A stretch of 7,591 nucleotides of DNA from Spirosoma fluviale (lineage in GTDB: Bacteria > Bacteroidota > Bacteroidia > Cytophagales > Spirosomataceae), in assembly GCA_945860325.1 (NCBI GenBank), contig CAMARL010000087.1, positions 1 through 7,591 of the forward strand. Reading direction: 5' to 3'. This document shows positions 6,099-7,591 of this stretch, in pieces. Numbering within the stretch: position 1 is the first letter of the stretch; the number at the start of each line of letters is the position of its first letter. The notes beneath the pieces are model-generated. The model saw only the letters and a program-made list of their open reading frames with translations. It made no database searches and was not told where the DNA came from. A program made the translations under genes and the position numbers.

Positions 6099-7553
6099 TT
6101 AAAGTGTTAATTCACCCCAACCAGCACGATACTGACGCTTAACGAATTGGTTAGCCGCATCGAAGTTGGTCACGCGCATATTTTGCTGATCCCAAAGTAA
6201 TTTTGTGTTTGAACCTGGATAATACATTCCGTTTCCTGTTTTACGAGGGAAAGGCATGTCAGCCACACGAATGGCTAAGTTGGCCATTAAGATCGCCTCA
6301 GTCAAAGGACCTGCCAAATCAAAAGGAGAACTTAATTGTTTTTTACCGTATCCAGCAATGGCACCTTCCACCCATTGCGCATAATGTCCGTCGGCACTGC
6401 CAGGAACACGCTCCAATTTGCGAGGCACTTTAACTTCTTGATTTCTAGATAAAGGCAATAAACGAGGATTAGCTGCATATTCACTAGCCATCATTTTTCC
6501 TTTGGTACCAATAAACAAGATACCCGAATTACCATCACCAAACATTTCGTCCGGTCCTAATTCTTCTGGACGCTCTGGCTTAATTCCACCATCCATCCAA
6601 TGCATGGTTACAGGTCCTTTTGTACGATCCGTTTTAGGGAAAGTCAACGTTGCATGACTTGATGGAGGGCAAGAGTCTAAGAATACACCTCTTTTTCCAA
6701 AAGCTGTAAATACACTACTTACACTAGCTTGAACATCAGATGCGTATTTCAAACCTAAGACACGGAAAGGAGCTTCCATTAAGTGGCAACCTAAATCACC
6801 TAAAGCGCCTGTACCATAATCCCACCAACCACGCCATGAGCCTGGAATCAAGTTTTCAACATAATCTTTTTGAGGAGCAGTACCTAACCATAAATCCCAA
6901 TCTAATCCTGAAGGAGTAGCAGGCTTAGTGGAAGGCCAAGGAATACCTTGTGGCCAAATAGGTCTATTGGTCCAAATTTGAACCGTATGAACATCCCCAA
7001 TAATGTCTGCGTCATACCATTCAACCAATTGGCGTACTCCGTCTCCAGAGCTACCTTGGTTACCCATTTGAGTAACTACTTTATATTTTGCTGCCGCTTG
7101 GGTCAACATACGAGCCTCGAAAATATCGTGCGTCATTGGTTTTTGCACATATACGTGCTTGCCCAATTGCATGGCAGCCATGGCTTGAACCGCATGGTTA
7201 TGATCCGGAGTAGAAACAGAAACAGCATCGAAATTCTTCGATTCCACTTCCATCATTTTACGCCAATCTTTATAATATTTTGCTTTGGGATAAGCAGCGA
7301 TTGAATCTTTAGCCATGCGATCATCTACATCACATAAATAACCAATATCCGCTTTACCGCTATCGTAGAAGTATTTTAAATCTGATCTACCTTTTCCACC
7401 TGCTCCGATACCGGCTACCACTAATTTATCGCTAGGTGCTAAAAAGCCTTTTCCGCCTAATACGTGACGAGGGACAATCATGAATCCAGCAGAAGCTAAG
7501 GAGGCTGATTTCAAAAACTCCCGACGGGAGTCCAATATTTTTTTCTTTTTCAT
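6099..7553 (-). CDS. Tat-exported Gfo/Idh/MocA family oxidoreductase
   Basis: A 484-residue protein, complete in the window. It opens with a twin-arginine signal SRREFLK (9-15) and a hydrophobic stretch to about residue 27, so it is exported folded with NAD(P) already bound. The Rossmann motif GIGAGGKG is at 48-55 and the dinucleotide-binding strand ends in CDVDD (74-78). The family's EKP is QKP (137-139), keeping catalytic-type K138, and GDLGCHLME (252-260) supplies the conserved active-site His H257. The long C-terminal part with many Trp and Gly matches the bacterial-type C-terminal domain of these oxidoreductases. Members oxidise or reduce sugars and cyclitols; here a periplasmic sugar oxidation is inferred. 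It is a different subfamily from the GH109-like protein at the other end. Only 38 AT-rich bases precede the ATG, with no clear Shine-Dalgarno, and the promoter may lie outside the window. The gene is closed by its own terminator. Confidence 0.93.
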   Translation of the reverse strand: MKKKKILDSRREFLKSASLASAGFMIVPRHVLGGKGFLAPSDKLVVAGIGAGGKGRSDLKYFYDSGKADIGYLCDVDDRMAKDSIAAYPKAKYYKDWRKMMEVESKNFDAVSVSTPDHNHAVQAMAAMQLGKHVYVQKPMTHDIFEARMLTQAAAKYKVVTQMGNQGSSGDGVRQLVEWYDADIIGDVHTVQIWTNRPIWPQGIPWPSTKPATPSGLDWDLWLGTAPQKDYVENLIPGSWRGWWDYGTGALGDLGCHLMEAPFRVLGLKYASDVQASVSSVFTAFGKRGVFLDSCPPSSHATLTFPKTDRTKGPVTMHWMDGGIKPERPEELGPDEMFGDGNSGILFIGTKGKMMASEYAANPRLLPLSRNQEVKVPRKLERVPGSADGHYAQWVEGAIAGYGKKQLSSPFDLAGPLTEAILMANLAIRVADMPFPRKTGNGMYYPGSNTKLLWDQQNMRVTNFDAANQFVKRQYRAGWGELTL

Positions 7554-7591
7554 TAGGTTTAAAATTTGAACTTTTAAAGCTAAATAAAAAA

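Noticed and set aside
6948..7304. Plus-strand open frame of 118 codons
   Set aside because: It lies wholly antisense to the oxidoreductase gene, its translation shows no domain, and the minus-strand protein has clear family motifs across the same bases.
7518..7530. Perfect palindrome CTCCCG A CGGGAG
   Set aside because: It sits inside the codons for the twin-arginine motif; a one-base loop cannot form a hairpin, and codon choice for Ser-Arg-Arg-Glu explains it well enough.

Overview
The window looks like chromosome of a Bacteroidota bacterium, probably of the Cytophagales type, though this placement is an inference. The reasons are an AT-rich sequence, AT-rich leaders without clear Shine-Dalgarno sites, Tat-exported Gfo/Idh/MocA proteins, and a large heme-binding protein of the PVC-type family also common in Cytophagales. 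All five genes lie on the minus strand. I see no mobile element, tRNA, rRNA or CRISPR array.

Reading in the direction of transcription (right to left), the first unit is a single gene (7553-6099) for a Tat-exported Gfo/Idh/MocA oxidoreductase. A strong intrinsic terminator (6082-6050) closes it. A 264-base intergenic region follows, with a weak second inverted repeat and candidate Bacteroidota-type promoters for the next unit.

The second unit is a tightly packed four-gene operon (5834 to beyond base 1) with gaps of 2, 6 and 1 bases. It encodes: (i) a 1051-residue envelope protein joining an SGNH-like domain, a dehydrogenase-type beta-propeller, HEAT-like repeats and a monoheme cytochrome c domain; (ii) an exported ThuA-like protein; (iii) a TIM-barrel sugar epimerase/isomerase with no signal peptide; and (iv) a Tat-exported, GH109-like Gfo/Idh/MocA protein cut by the window edge.

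Together the genes suggest oxidative processing of a sugar or glycoside in the periplasm. NAD-dependent redox or glycosidase chemistry would be done by the MocA-family proteins, keto-sugar handling perhaps by the ThuA-like protein, electron transfer by the cytochrome fusion, and a final isomerisation in the cytoplasm by the epimerase. The substrate cannot be read from the sequence. Two sequence-level oddities stand out: the epimerase has Gln where the tagatose/allulose 3-epimerases have a metal-binding His, and the SGNH-like domain lacks the expected catalytic residues.
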